A stretch of DNA of 64,000 nt from Aphanomyces cochlioides (Eukaryota; Oomycota; Saprolegniomycetes; Saprolegniales; Verrucalvaceae): contig JAHQRK010000012.1 of NCBI GenBank assembly GCA_019828595.1, positions 496,001 through 560,000 on the forward strand, read 5' to 3'. Positions 52,051-63,248 of this stretch are shown in pieces. The translations under genes were made by a program, and so were the position numbers. The notes beneath the pieces are model-generated. The model saw nothing but the letters and a program-made list of their open reading frames with translations, did no database searches and was not told the origin of the DNA. Position 1 is the stretch's first letter. Every line of letters starts with the position of its first letter.

Positions 52051-53118
52051 ATGGCCGCCATGCCGCCATCATGCGCTTCCATTCCTACATTTGCCACCAT
52101 GACCTTCGCGTCCCTCGTCCAGAAAGCCTCTACCGATGCGCTCCATCGCTTGCAACCTCTTTGGACTCGGGCGTCTTTGTCGTCGGCTTCAGCCTCAACC
52201 AATACGTCCATGGAACCGACGCCAGTTGCGAAACGAGAACCAACATGGACGATCGAGTCGGCATTCTTCATGACGGAAGGTTTGTCGGACGAGATCGTTG
52301 CCATCATTGCCAGCTTCTTGGATGGCAAGTCGCTCTCCAGACTCCAGCAGACCAATCGCATGTGGCGAAGTCGTATCCTCCATCATGAATCTCAACTCTG
52401 GACAACGTTGACGCTCCGAGAACTCCATGGAAAGATGCCTCCAGTTGGTGTACAACCTGTCGTCCATTACCTCACGACGTACAAGCAGTTTGTCGAGCGG
52501 GAGCGTCGTCACGTGACGCATATTCGCGCTCCATCCGCTGCACTCGAAGCGTACTGCCGCGCAGAACCCGATCATGGGATCGTTGGCCTGTTTTGTGATG
52601 TGTGCTACTTTGACGATCCTCGCGTGGGCGATGCAATTGCACGACAACGATTCGGTGCAATGGCCATGGTGATCGTCCAGCGGCCGCGTCATGTTCAACG
52701 CTTCCGCAAGCAATCCCAGTACGTCGGTCCGATCAACTTTGTGCCGCTTGAAAACCCGCACTGGCCTGAGATCCCACTACCCAAAGTGCCACTGGACACA
52801 CGAGGCTTTCTTGGCTACGCGTTTGATCTTGTGCGCATGGTACCTGGTTACGATCACCTCAAGTCGACTGTCGTTCGCGCGATATTGAAGAATATCCGAG
52901 TCTTTGCGACGGCTGCTGACGCACTCGCCGCCCAAGCTACGATGCCAGGTCCTGTCGTCTCCCTGGACGATGCCGCTGATGATCCATACGAGTTGTGCTT
53001 TGCATCTACAGTGCGGCAGTCGCTCGCCAAGGTATCCATGTCATTGAAACCTTCGTGTTTGGACCAAATCGTTGAACGGACTCAACATTCGATGGCCTAT
53101 GTTCAGTACGGCCGTTGA
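52051..53118 (+). CDS. F-box-type protein
   Basis: Intronless, 355 residues. The F-box lies at about residues 72-120: EGLSDEIVAIIASFLDGKSL then SRLQQTNRMWRSRILHHESQ and LWTTLTLREL, with the expected L-P/S-x-E-I, L-x-x-L and W positions. F-box proteins recruit substrates to SCF ubiquitin ligases via Skp1. The C-terminal part (for example VVHYLTTYKQFVERERRHVT and RHVQRFRKQSQYVGPINFVP) is not a recognised substrate-binding repeat. The N terminus is Met/Ala/Ser-rich and could be a weak targeting sequence. Several ATGs (52051, 52060, 52099) are in frame; the first is taken. Confidence 0.65.
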   Translation: MAAMPPSCASIPTFATMTFASLVQKASTDALHRLQPLWTRASLSSASASTNTSMEPTPVAKREPTWTIESAFFMTEGLSDEIVAIIASFLDGKSLSRLQQTNRMWRSRILHHESQLWTTLTLRELHGKMPPVGVQPVVHYLTTYKQFVERERRHVTHIRAPSAALEAYCRAEPDHGIVGLFCDVCYFDDPRVGDAIARQRFGAMAMVIVQRPRHVQRFRKQSQYVGPINFVPLENPHWPEIPLPKVPLDTRGFLGYAFDLVRMVPGYDHLKSTVVRAILKNIRVFATAADALAAQATMPGPVVSLDDAADDPYELCFASTVRQSLAKVSMSLKPSCLDQIVERTQHSMAYVQYGR

Positions 53119-53812
53119 GTCGTAGGTGGCACTCGACGATGAGATGAACAACATGTCTTCTCGGCGTGGTGTGAGAATCCCTGAGGGTGATCGACATGTA
53201 TACATTGGCGTTTCTTTTCGTGCAGTTCGAGTTTGTACCTCGCGGGACACTTGGATCCCGCGCGGACCTAACTAATATAAATCGAATACAAGTCAAGTGC
53301 ACTCTCCTTTGTACCTCACTCTCTTCCAACATATCAGCCATATATGGCGGGTCGTCCGTACGATCCACCCTCGCCTTCTTCGCTGTTCGGTCGTCCTTGG
53401 AGTCCAATGAACATCCTCTTGGATACAGGAAGCATTGAGAACACTCATCCATCCCTTGTCGAGAGTACCTTTAGGTCGAAATTTTGAATCTCGCGTGTGA
53501 CAGCGCGTCTGCTCTTGCATATGAAACGCCCCACTATTGGAATCCTCGTCATGCAGAGATGGCTCGCTAACGCACAGACTTGCTCCCTCTCTCTTGACTG
53601 CTGAGCGCGCGTAACACTGACATGAGATTCCACCAACGCCGAGACCTCATGTCCCCTTCTGTCACACGACGACGCGGTCATCACCAACGTCCTAAGGGTG
53701 AAATGTGCGCGAACTTTAATCTTGATTTTTGTATACTGAAAAAAGTATCCTGTATTGAAATCGTAGTTTGAACCGCCATTTTCGAATTCTCGTGATTGAA
53801 CACACACACGCT
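53119..53812. other. Spacer, no gene
   Basis: Convergent-free spacer between two rightward genes. Open frames on the reverse strand (53006-53452, 53445-53807) lack domains. AT-rich near 53700-53770, just before the PI3K start. No obvious CCAAT pair. Confidence 0.5.
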
Positions 53813-56800
53813 ATGTGGCACTACGGCGCGATCGTCGAGCAAATTGCGGCATTGCACCGAGATTGTACGTTCCCAGAGATGGATCAAAGCGAATATACGT
53901 CAGAAACGAAGCCTCTGCAAGTATTTACGAGTGTCCATGTGCATTTGCAAGCACTGGCGCCGAAAACGAACAACCCGATTGTGTGGCTATCGTATGTCCT
54001 CCTTGATGTACAAACGCAACGAAAACACAAATTTAAGCTCAAGCGGCGATACTTGGAAATACGAGGCAAAGTACTCTGGGTGGGCAAACATCCAATGATG
54101 ATGCAAATGTGGATCCACATCGATAATCTCACAGCAGTGGAACCGTCGTGCCTTGAGCCGAACAGTCTTTTGCTTGTGACACCTAACATGTACATACTTG
54201 TCGCTCTTGAAGACGAAGTGGAGTGCGCTCGATGGCGTGGCCTGCTAAGACATGGTCGGCCTCTGGGATACGACACCAAGCTCCTTTTAAAGGTAGACAT
54301 ATTTGATGTGGACTGTCTTACCCAACAACGTTGTAGACGCACGATCACGACATTGCACCATGCATAGAGACGATGCTACAACTGGATTGGAGTATCGCAA
54401 AGTGTATGGATCATTTGGGACTTGATCCAGACGAGTACGCTATCCATGTGAATGGCACGAATCTGTACTGGTCAAATCCTTCAGCTACTTTGGATGAGTA
54501 TGCGATTCCAGGAAATGAATTGCAGCTCACCGCAATTCCACACATTTCCCCTCAATCCACTGCATCTATTACAACATTGACCAACTCGCTAAATGTTCGA
54601 TTGAACCAGGTCTGCCATATCTTTGAAGAGATTTTGGAATTACGTGACGGTCAAAGAATCGTTGCCGATCGCGTTCAAACTTCATGTCTTGTTCGCCTGG
54701 AGTTGGTCGAAGGGTCACGCGTACATTGCTCCGTCGATTCAGATCCATTCTTATTGAGACCGAGCAGCAGTCAACAATTGGAAGACGTGTGGTACACTCT
54801 GTGGAATATTCCTGATGCTTTGACTGATTCATGGCGACTTGTCTGCACTATTTTTGCTCTGGATGGACAACAACCTCAGGACGATGACCCAGGTACAAGA
54901 CAACTCACTCGACAGAAGATGACTCTTTTCTGTAGTTGATGAATCTCAATGGATAAAGTTGGGCACCACTGGTACAACTTTGCTCACTGTCAACGGAAAT
55001 TTACTGCCGGGGAGTTTGTACCTCGAAATTTTGGACTGCACGGCCGATCCTTACCGCGGACCGTTGCCTCTTGGTGTTACGCACGGCTCTGCTTACATTC
55101 ACGTGTGTACATATCATCTTTGCTATTGTCTGATTTGTATGTAGCTTGAGTGCTTGTGGAAGGATTTATACGTAAGCCGCCGCACAAGTCAACTGCTGCA
55201 CAACAGTCCAACAATTCTGAAGCAAGGAACATTATATGAATGGACAAGCATTGGGTTATGGTCGAAGTGGACAGCCCGATGGTGTGCAGTGACAAGCCAA
55301 GGTCAATTGATCATGGATAAGTCACATCCGATATCACTGGAAAATGCACGTTTGGCAATTGCAGACAAATACACGTCAACATCAAGACGAGCAAGTGCGT
55401 CAGGATCGAAGTCAACACAGAAAGAATACACTACTTACGCATTTACGATCGAAGTGGATAAGCAAACATCTCTTATTCTCGGTTCACTGACCCGACATGC
55501 TCGAGAAGACTGGCTGCACACCCTCCGCATGGCTATCCCAACAACCAGCGCGAGGATGTCAACACGAAAGAGCGTAGAAATGACTTGGAGTTTTCGAGGC
55601 ACTACATTGAGTGACGATGTGGAATTGATGGAAGACCCATCGGTCACGCTTCAATGGCTTTTGGCTCGCATGGAAGTGGACCCACTTTTCTCTTTGAGCT
55701 CGTTCCAGCGCACCATCCTATGGCAATATCGCCACACGCTGCCAAAACAGTTTTCGATCCTCCCCCGACTCCTCACCTGCCGCGAATGGACAAACTCCAC
55801 CCACGCAGATGAACTCAAAATAATTTTGGCAGCTTGGCAACGTCCTAAACATGCAACGGAATATCTCATCCTTTTGGGCTCTTCATTGTCACATTTATCG
55901 ACAGTCCGGTCCTTTGCAATTGATCGACTTGAATCGCTTGACGACACAACCTTAGCCAAAGTACTGCCGCAGCTTGGTATGTATTCTTTCCCTGCAAAAA
56001 GCTAACTCATGTCTAGTACAATGCATCAAATGGGAGCCGTTCGCGACGAGTCGACTGCTGACTTGGTTAATTCAACGAGCAGTCGAAAATCCAAGGGACC
56101 TTGGCGTGCCTCTGTTTTGGGCGCTGCACGTTGAAACTTTTGTTCCTCATTGTACGCAACGGTTCGAAATGGCAAAGCAAGCATACTTAGCGGTATTTTC
56201 AGCAGATTGAAGATGTGTGACTGATACATAGGCGGCGGGGCGGCCAATGCGTCGAATGTTACGTAGCCAACTGGAGCTATGTCAAGAACTGAATCGATTA
56301 ACACGAGACATGCAGTCAATAGCATCAAGCTCATCACTCGACATGCTCCTTCGACAGCGTATTGCGGCATTAAACGTTCAATTCGCCGGGCGCATGTCAT
56401 TGCCAGTCCATGGCAGGTGTAAAATGGTGCAGTTTGTTACTGGTGAATGCCGTGTGCTCAAGTCTCCAAAGCGACCAATATGGTTGGCAATCGAGACGAC
56501 CAGCCACAAGAAGGTCAGCGTGATTTTCAAAGCAGGAGACGACGTTCGACAAGACATGCTCAGTCTACAACTGTTTGGACTTATGGAGCAATTGTGGACC
56601 AGCGCTAAGTTACCTATCCAAATGCAAACGTATGGATGCGTTGCCACTTCACCGACAAGCGGTGTTGTTGAAGTTGTGACTGACGCTGTGACGACAGCTG
56701 CGATCCACAAAGAAGGTGGTGTACTTGGGCCGCTCCAAGAAGAGCGATTTACTCGTTGGCTCAGAACTCAAAACCCAGCACCCGATGATTTCAGTCGAGC

Positions 56801-57446
56801 TCTTGAAACGTTTCGGCAGTCTTGCGCTGGTGCATGTGTGGCAACTCATGTTTTGGGCATTGGAGACCGCCATAATGACAATATCATGGTGAAACAGTCG
56901 ACGTGTGGAACGATGGCTGACGATGTTATTGATAGATGACACAGCGTGGCCTCTACTTTCACATTGATTTTGGACATTTTCTTGGTCACTGCAAATACCA
57001 CGTACATATCAAGGCAAATGGATATGAAATCAACGATGTATTAGATGAATTTCAAACGCGACAAGACTCCGTTCGTATTCACAAAGGAGATGGCATTTAC
57101 ACTCGGCGGTGTCGGGTCTGTCGTTTACACCTCTTTTGTCGAATTGTGTGGGCAAGCATACAATGAATTGCGCCAACACTTGCATCTCCTCACAACATTG
57201 CTGGTCCTGATGCTACCTGCTAATATGGCCGAGCTCCGTGACATGCACGATATTTATCACGTGGTCGACGCGCTCGCACTCGGTATAGTCACGCAGGTGA
57301 CCATGGCAAGCTCATTTCAATCTGTAGATTTGACGCCGACGCAAGCATCTCAAGACTTTGCGGCGAAAATTGAAGCCTGCCTCGGTCACCCCTACAAACG
57401 GATCGACAACACGATCCATAATTTAGTCCATCTTTTGCGAACCTAA
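53813..57446 (+). CDS. Phosphoinositide 3-kinase with PH-like domains
   Basis: Eight exons (53813-54292, 54337-54892, 54936-55102, 55145-55976, 56017-56192, 56232-56888, 56936-57001, 57045-57446), all in frame, give 1111 residues. Order: a PH-like region (about 45-155, KHKFKLKRRYLEIRGKVLWV); a Ras-binding-like region (about 165-235, YAIHVNGTNLYWSNPSATLD); a C2-like region (about 250-400); a second PH domain (about 423-530, LYEWTSIGLWSKWTARWCAV); the PIK helical domain (from about 550); and the lipid kinase domain. Kinase motifs are intact: GDDVRQD (about 841), THVLGIGDRHNDNIM (about 940-955) and FHIDFGHFLGH, followed by TPFVFTKEMAFTLGG. The last two introns split the catalytic and activation segments. 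It phosphorylates the inositol 3-position; the RBD/C2 layout is class I/II-like, while p85-binding and PX regions are not seen. Confidence 0.85.
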
Positions 57447-58022
57447 CTTAAATCGATCCCTCTTCAAAATATATTCCAACATCGATCGATCCCTGCAAAC
57501 CATGATCTCGTCAATGCTATCTCAAAACCCCCAGCTCTCAAAGAGCATGCAAGAGCTGCCTTGGTCATCTTCATCGGTAGAAACCATCAGACAAGCTGCT
57601 ACTTCGTTCCAAATACTCTTTCCCTTCACATCAGCGTTAAGGCATCAGCAAGTGAATCGTCCCCCACATGACAACTATCCCCTGCAAATTCGTCATTCCC
57701 ATTGAAAGTATAAGGCCTGGCGGAAACTGAACAAGACACAGTCGTACTGTCATGCTTAGATTTCCTCACTTATTGCGCGGCGGGAAGGATCTAAACCACG
57801 AGAAGGCGGCGTTTCGAGACAAAGAAGATCGCTGGTCACATCAAATTGTCAATTCATCTTTTTAGAATATCACTTTTATCTCTATAAAAATGATATAAAT
57901 TTTGATATTTTTAAAGTTGAAGGAATTTGATTGGTGGAAATGTAGCCAATCAAATGGGCAGCGTGTCAGCACCAATGATTTCGTTGCAATTGAAGGAGCT
58001 TGTATCCTTTCAAGTTGAAACG
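57447..58022. promoter_or_regulatory. Spacer with facing CCAAT pair upstream of NOL10
   Basis: No gene. ATTGG at 57930-57934 and CCAAT at 57946-57950 form TTTGATTGGT ... GCCAATCAAA, about 75-95 bp upstream of the NOL10 start. An AT-rich block (57850-57920) precedes it. The arrangement matches that upstream of SPB1. Confidence 0.55.
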
Positions 58023-60116
58023 ATGTCGGGACTGGCGGCGCAATCGCTCAATGGTGTCAAGATCTACAACTTGAGCGCTGGTAAGACGCTCCCGCAATGG
58101 TTAGCACAGAAGACGCGAAAAGCTCTCTCGAGAGATGAAGACTACCGCCGGCGTCTTGAACTCCTCCAGGATTTTCACTTTCCAGTGTCTTCCCAGCGAG
58201 TTGTCATGTCGCCAGACGGCCACTACGTGATTGCATCCGGCACATATCCGCCTTCGCTCAAGGTGTATGACGTCCGAGATTTGAGTCTCAAGTTTGAACG
58301 ACGCCTTGACAGCGAAGTCGTGCGACTGACGTGCCTTTCTGAAGATTTTGGCAAGTTGGCCTTGCTACAGCTCGATCGATCGATTGCATTCCACGCACCG
58401 TACGGTACTCACACGTCCGTGCGCATTCCAAAAGCAGGGCGAGACATGATTTACCACCGTGGGAACTGCGATCTCTACATTGGCGCGTCAGACTCGGAGA
58501 TTTACCGCCTCAACCTCGACCAGGGCCAATTCGTCGCTGGGCTCCAAACCGACATGCCAGCCACAAATGTTGTCAAGCTCAATCCTGTGCACCAACTTCT
58601 TGGCGCTGGTGGCGACAATGGCGTGGTTGAAATGTGGGATACACGAAGCAACGTGCGTGTTGGCTCGTTGGCTATCGAAGACAACGTTCCCATCACAGCA
58701 CTCGCGTTCGACGTCGACGGCCTCACATTTGCCACTGGATCGCACACAGGTCAGGTCAAATTGTACGACTTGCGATCGTCAGTTCCTCTCGTGACCAAGA
58801 CACATCAATACGGCCTTCCCATCGTCGACTTGACCTTCCATGAAGGCCCGTCCAAGCAAATCTTGTCGTCAGATGCCAAATGCATCAAAGTCTGGGATAA
58901 GCACACGGGCAAACTATTTACAAACTTGGAAACCCCCGCTGACATCCGCGACGTGTGCATCGTCCCCGGCAGCAGCGGCGCCTTGTCGGGCGTTCTTATG
59001 GTCGCTGGCGAGCAAGAACGCGTCATGTCGTACTATATCCCCGAGCTGGGCATTGCCCCCAAGTGGTGTTCGTTCTTGGACAACTTGACAGAAGAACTCG
59101 AAGAAGAAGCGACGACAACTGTGTACGACGACTACAAATTCGTCACGCGGTCTGAATTGGAGACGCTTGGCCTCGAACATCTCATGGGCACGCCGTTGTT
59201 GAAAGCTTACATGCACGGGTTCTTCATGGACGCTCGATTGTACGCCAAGGTGCATGCTGTGGCCGCGCCGATGGCCTACGAGACATACCGCAAGGAGAAG
59301 ATTCAGCAAAAGATTCAAGAAAAGCAAGCGAACCGCATCACGATTCAGCGCCGCTTGCCAAAGATCAATCGATCGTACGCCGAGCAATTGCTCTCTCAGA
59401 AGAAGAAACAAGGCGCTGTCCAAGACGACGACGACGACAATGCCGTGGCGAATCCATTGGGCGACGATCGTTTTGCCAAGATGTTTTCATCGGCCGATTT
59501 CGAAGTGGATGAAGAAAGCGAGACGTACCGCGCGATGCATCCGAATGCTCATTTGAGCAAGAAGAAGAAACGAGACGACGTTGATAGCGATGGCAACGAA
59601 GACGACGACGACGATGACGATGAAGATCGCTTTGAATTGGTGGATGACGAAAAAGAAGGTAAACCGAGCGACGAGTCGTCGTCTGAAGATGACGACGTTC
59701 CACCGCCATCTCGAGCCTCTCGTGCAAAACCTGCAACGCCTGTCAAAGCCCCCAAGTTCTTTGAACTCGCCAAGGGCGAATCGATCAAGAATGTGGTTGG
59801 CTTTGGCTCGGCTGCCGATCGCGCCGCCCAGAAGGAACGCCGACAACTGAGCAAACTTCCCCTCGCCGAACGCGTCAAGCTTGAACGAGTCAAGGCGGAA
59901 GAGCGCAGTGTCATGAAACAAGCCGAAAACGGCGGTGGCATGGTACGCGAAATGAGTTATGTCCCGCACAGCCGCAAAGTCGGGCGAGGGGGGAGCGAAC
60001 CAGACCACGCGCGGAAAAAACGCGGCGTGCAAGACCTCAAATTCAAAGCATCGTCACATCGAAGACCGCCTGGTGGTGGACGTGGTGGTGGACGTGGCAG
60101 AGGACCTCGACGATAG
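58023..60116 (+). CDS. NOL10: Nol10/Enp2 ribosome-biogenesis WD40 protein
   Basis: Intronless, 697 residues from the Met at 58023; the upstream in-frame extension falls in the promoter. Nucleolar protein of the small-subunit processome needed for 18S rRNA maturation. The N terminus SLNGVKIYNLSAGKTLPQWL matches Nol10 closely. WD40 blades follow with family-specific words: LSLKFERRLDSEVV, SEIYRLNLDQGQF, GQVKLYDLRSSVPLV, HQYGLPIVDLTFHE. The NUC153-type and hallmark stretch WCSFLDNLTEELEEEATTTV continues with YDDYKFVTRSELETLGLEHL and LLKAYMHGFFMDARLYAKVH. The C-terminal third has an NPLGDDRFAKMFSSADFEVD segment, acidic runs (DEDRFELVDDEK) and a basic, Gly/Arg-rich end (GGGRGGGRGRGPRR). Confidence 0.93.
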   Translation: MSGLAAQSLNGVKIYNLSAGKTLPQWLAQKTRKALSRDEDYRRRLELLQDFHFPVSSQRVVMSPDGHYVIASGTYPPSLKVYDVRDLSLKFERRLDSEVVRLTCLSEDFGKLALLQLDRSIAFHAPYGTHTSVRIPKAGRDMIYHRGNCDLYIGASDSEIYRLNLDQGQFVAGLQTDMPATNVVKLNPVHQLLGAGGDNGVVEMWDTRSNVRVGSLAIEDNVPITALAFDVDGLTFATGSHTGQVKLYDLRSSVPLVTKTHQYGLPIVDLTFHEGPSKQILSSDAKCIKVWDKHTGKLFTNLETPADIRDVCIVPGSSGALSGVLMVAGEQERVMSYYIPELGIAPKWCSFLDNLTEELEEEATTTVYDDYKFVTRSELETLGLEHLMGTPLLKAYMHGFFMDARLYAKVHAVAAPMAYETYRKEKIQQKIQEKQANRITIQRRLPKINRSYAEQLLSQKKKQGAVQDDDDDNAVANPLGDDRFAKMFSSADFEVDEESETYRAMHPNAHLSKKKKRDDVDSDGNEDDDDDDDEDRFELVDDEKEGKPSDESSSEDDDVPPPSRASRAKPATPVKAPKFFELAKGESIKNVVGFGSAADRAAQKERRQLSKLPLAERVKLERVKAEERSVMKQAENGGGMVREMSYVPHSRKVGRGGSEPDHARKKRGVQDLKFKASSHRRPPGGGRGGGRGRGPRR

Positions 60117-61019
60117 ATTTATCAACTCGTACAACAATAAAGCGCAATGTAGTGTTATCATCGAGGAGACGATCGAGGCAATCCTATCTGAAGTCTACAA
60201 AAGGCTCGGAGTCGTTAGGAACTCAAGAAGCTGCTCAAGGAGCTCTGGATATCATACACGACCCTGTCTCGAGTGTCCAGCGCAGCGACAAACTAATGCT
60301 GAGAAGAGTTTAGCCTGGGGGAATGCTCTCATCTGTGCTTCCCGACAAAATCCAAGTCGCTGAGGGGCTCTACTTGTGGAGAGTCAACAAGTAGATCTCG
60401 GATATCAACAACGTGAGATGGATTTGAGGCAAGGAGGCACTTGTTCATGGACTCTGCTGTGTTGCGGAATATGTTTTCACGTCGAAATTACGTCACGGGT
60501 GTGGCGCAGTGGCGTCAATCACATCGGTACACTGTACGAGTCTATCTCCACGGTACGATCTCCTGCGAGATCGCTAGCAAGTAAGTGACGCTACCCCCAT
60601 CGTCCTTGCCACATGGAGAACTGGGCGCTTTGTTCTAAATCTCCTACATAACCCAAATACTGTCCAGCGGCCGCTGTTTTGTCTTTACAGCGCAGGTGGG
60701 ACAGCCATGTTGCCTGCATATTGCAAGGTCAAACGTATTTAAAACTAATTTAAAAAATTGACATGAATTGCACCAGGACAAAATTGTATGCAGCGCATCA
60801 AATCAATCCTATTTCAAATCATTTTCAAATACGTCTAAAATAACTTTTGGGTATTTTATAATAATTTTAGATATTTTAAAATACATTTTAAAATAGCTGA
60901 AAATCAAGATTTGACGTATTTAAAATTGAAATATCTTGGTGTCGTATACAAATGGACAAAACACAATATTGGGAGAGGCAGTTAAGTCGAATATTTTCAA
61001 AGCAAATTTGCGACCGACG
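60117..61019. other. Spacer with AT-rich repeats upstream of the OSR1-like kinase
   Basis: 60117-60600 has short open frames only. 60730-60930 is very AT-rich and contains ACGTATTTAAAA twice (near 60733 and 60914) and the related inverted AAATACGTCTAAAAT (near 60827), plus ATTTTAAAATA-type runs. No gene supported. Confidence 0.5.
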
Positions 61020-62380
61020 ATGGCGACTGCACAACCTCAGCAACAAGAATGGCCTACCTCCGCAGAGGATTACCAAATCATTGAAAAAATAGGACAGGTA
61101 CGTGTGGATCAAGATCGCAAAGCGTGAGACGCGTCCGTGCGCCGTGTAGGGCGCGTTTGCCAAAGTTATGAAGGCATTCTGTCGACCCAAGAATGTCTAC
61201 GTTGCGATCAAAATCATGGATCTAGAGAAGATTACGACGAGCTTTGAGGATATTCGAGTGGGAACATGATTCTTTGAGGGATCAACACACTCATTCGGCA
61301 ATAGGCCGAAGTTCAAACGATGAAAATGACGAATCACCCGAATGTCCTAAAATGTTACTGCAGGTAGGAGGAAGACACATTGAATTGCACTCTTCACGCA
61401 CAATTGCTAGTTTTGTGCACAAGGATCAATTGTGGCTCGTCATGCAACTCATGAACAAGGGGTCTTGCCTGCACGCGATGAATATCCTCAAGAAGAAGGG
61501 CCTCGGTGAAGGCATGAAGGAGGAACTCTGCGCTGTGATTTTGCGCGAAACTCTCCAGGGACTGCAATACTTCCATGAAAATGGCCAAATCCATCGAGAC
61601 ATCAAGGCCGGAAATATCCTGTTAGATGGTGAAGGCAATGTCTTGATTGCTGACTTTGGTGTCTCTGGATGGATGATGGAAGGCGGTGACCGGCGCAAAA
61701 ATCGCCAGGTATATTACTACTGGTCTTCCGTCTTCCCCACGTCTCGTAGACATTTGTCGGCACGCCATGTTGGATGGCTCCAGAAGTAATGGAGCAAGTG
61801 CGTGGATATGACTACAAGGCCGATATCTGGTCGTTTGGCATCACTGCCCTCGAACTCGCCAAGGGCTATGCACCTTATGCACGTTATCAACCCATGAAGG
61901 TCCTGCTTCTCACGCTGCAGGAAGACCCACCGTCTCTTCGTTCTTACGACGATGATGGTACTGGCCATCAATTCTCGCGCCACTTCAAGGATATGGTGCG
62001 ACTCTGTTTGCAGAAGGACCCGTCCAAGCGGTAGGAAAGTTGAATGCTACTTAAGGACTAAGCTCATTAGGCCTACGACGTCGACCTTACTCAAGCACAG
62101 CTTTTTCAAGAAGGCTGAAAGTTCTGCGTACTTGGCGAGCGAATTGCTCTCCAAGGTTGACGACATTGGCGAAACGTCAATGAGCACGCAATCTCTTCCA
62201 GGCACAGGTCCACTGTACGCGGAGCCTTCGACAGAAAAGGCGTACGTGCCCGGTACGACGTGGGTATTTGACGACGAAGAAGACAAGAAGCAACCCGCCG
62301 CCGACATGTCGATAGACGATTTCGCAAGTCAATTCGACAAGGCGAGTGGCGGCGAAGGTTTTCGCAAGGAGCAGAAGTAA
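61020..62380 (+). CDS. STE20-family kinase, OSR1/SPAK (GCK-VI)-like
   Basis: Six exons (61020-61097, 61150-61257, 61305-61363, 61411-61708, 61750-62030, 62071-62380) give 377 residues. The kinase domain has [20 protein letters not shown] (Gly loop made by splicing), [56 protein letters not shown] and [20 protein letters not shown]. After the kinase, the PF1-like extension appears as [12 protein letters not shown]. Animal OSR1/SPAK, activated by WNK kinases, regulate cation-chloride cotransport. Their C-terminal CCT (RFxV-binding) domain is not present here, as the protein ends about 40 residues after PF1. The tail [20 protein letters not shown] is short. Upstream control may therefore differ. 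Confidence 0.85.
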
Positions 62381-63248
62381 AGACGATCAGACTAATCTAG
62401 TACAAGTTTACTTGGTAGCGTAACTATGTTGCAACGACGACACCCAACATTCAATGACTCGACGCCTCTTTGACGCCTCACCAAAGACTGCTAAAGCGGA
62501 GCGAGGTGTTCCAACGATGGCAATAACATCGGGCCATCTCGTGCTCAATCGCCGCGTTCGTATTGTGCTTGCTTGACACTCCTACTCCACAGTACTTTGG
62601 ACAGTAGCAGCAACGCCTGCAAGCACGATCATCATCTCATAACTAGAGTAATCTGGAAATGACATAGGAAACCAACCAATGTGCAATGGCTCGCGATGTC
62701 CATACATTTTCATAGTATTATAATAAACATTTCTGTACAAATTCTAATCTATATTGTTTGTAGCAACCTCCTGGTGTGTTACAATTCGGCGGTCACTCAC
62801 GTAGGCACGCTCTTCTCGGCGTCCTTGCTTAACCAAGCACGCGCATAAAACGAGATACAATCATATATTATGTCAATTGAGCGTCCATTGCTTGGTGCTT
62901 GGGTTGAGGGTGCGGCGCACACGGGGATTAATTCCCCTCGGTATGGTATCTGAACCCCCCCCTTCTTCGCCGATTCCCCCTTAACATGCATGCCGCTAGA
63001 ACCTCTATGGCTCTTTAACATAACTTTATAGCCAAAGCGGCTCAGAACGTATATATGCTGCTTGAAACACCAAGAAGAACACGACTGGACATGGGTTCTC
63101 CCCGTCTTGCCCAACATGAGCCATGCATTCAATCTTCCGCGGACATTCCGAGACCACACGGCAAATGCAAGACTTGATTGAGATGCTATGAACAAGTACC
63201 AATTTTATCTGTCTTATAATCTGCGCTTAAAGTATGAAAATGTCTATC
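62381..63248. other. Spacer, no confident gene
   Basis: 3' flanks of two convergent genes. AT-rich near 62700-62760. A 132-codon reverse-strand open frame (62797-63195) shows no domain and contains a C-homopolymer-derived stretch, so I do not call it. Confidence 0.5.

Noticed and set aside
53445..53807. A 120-codon reverse-strand frame before the PI3K gene
   Set aside because: Runs through AT-rich promoter DNA, no domain, no splice partners.
62797..63195. A 132-codon reverse-strand frame
   Set aside because: No domain, unusual composition, sits in the 3' flanks of two convergent genes.
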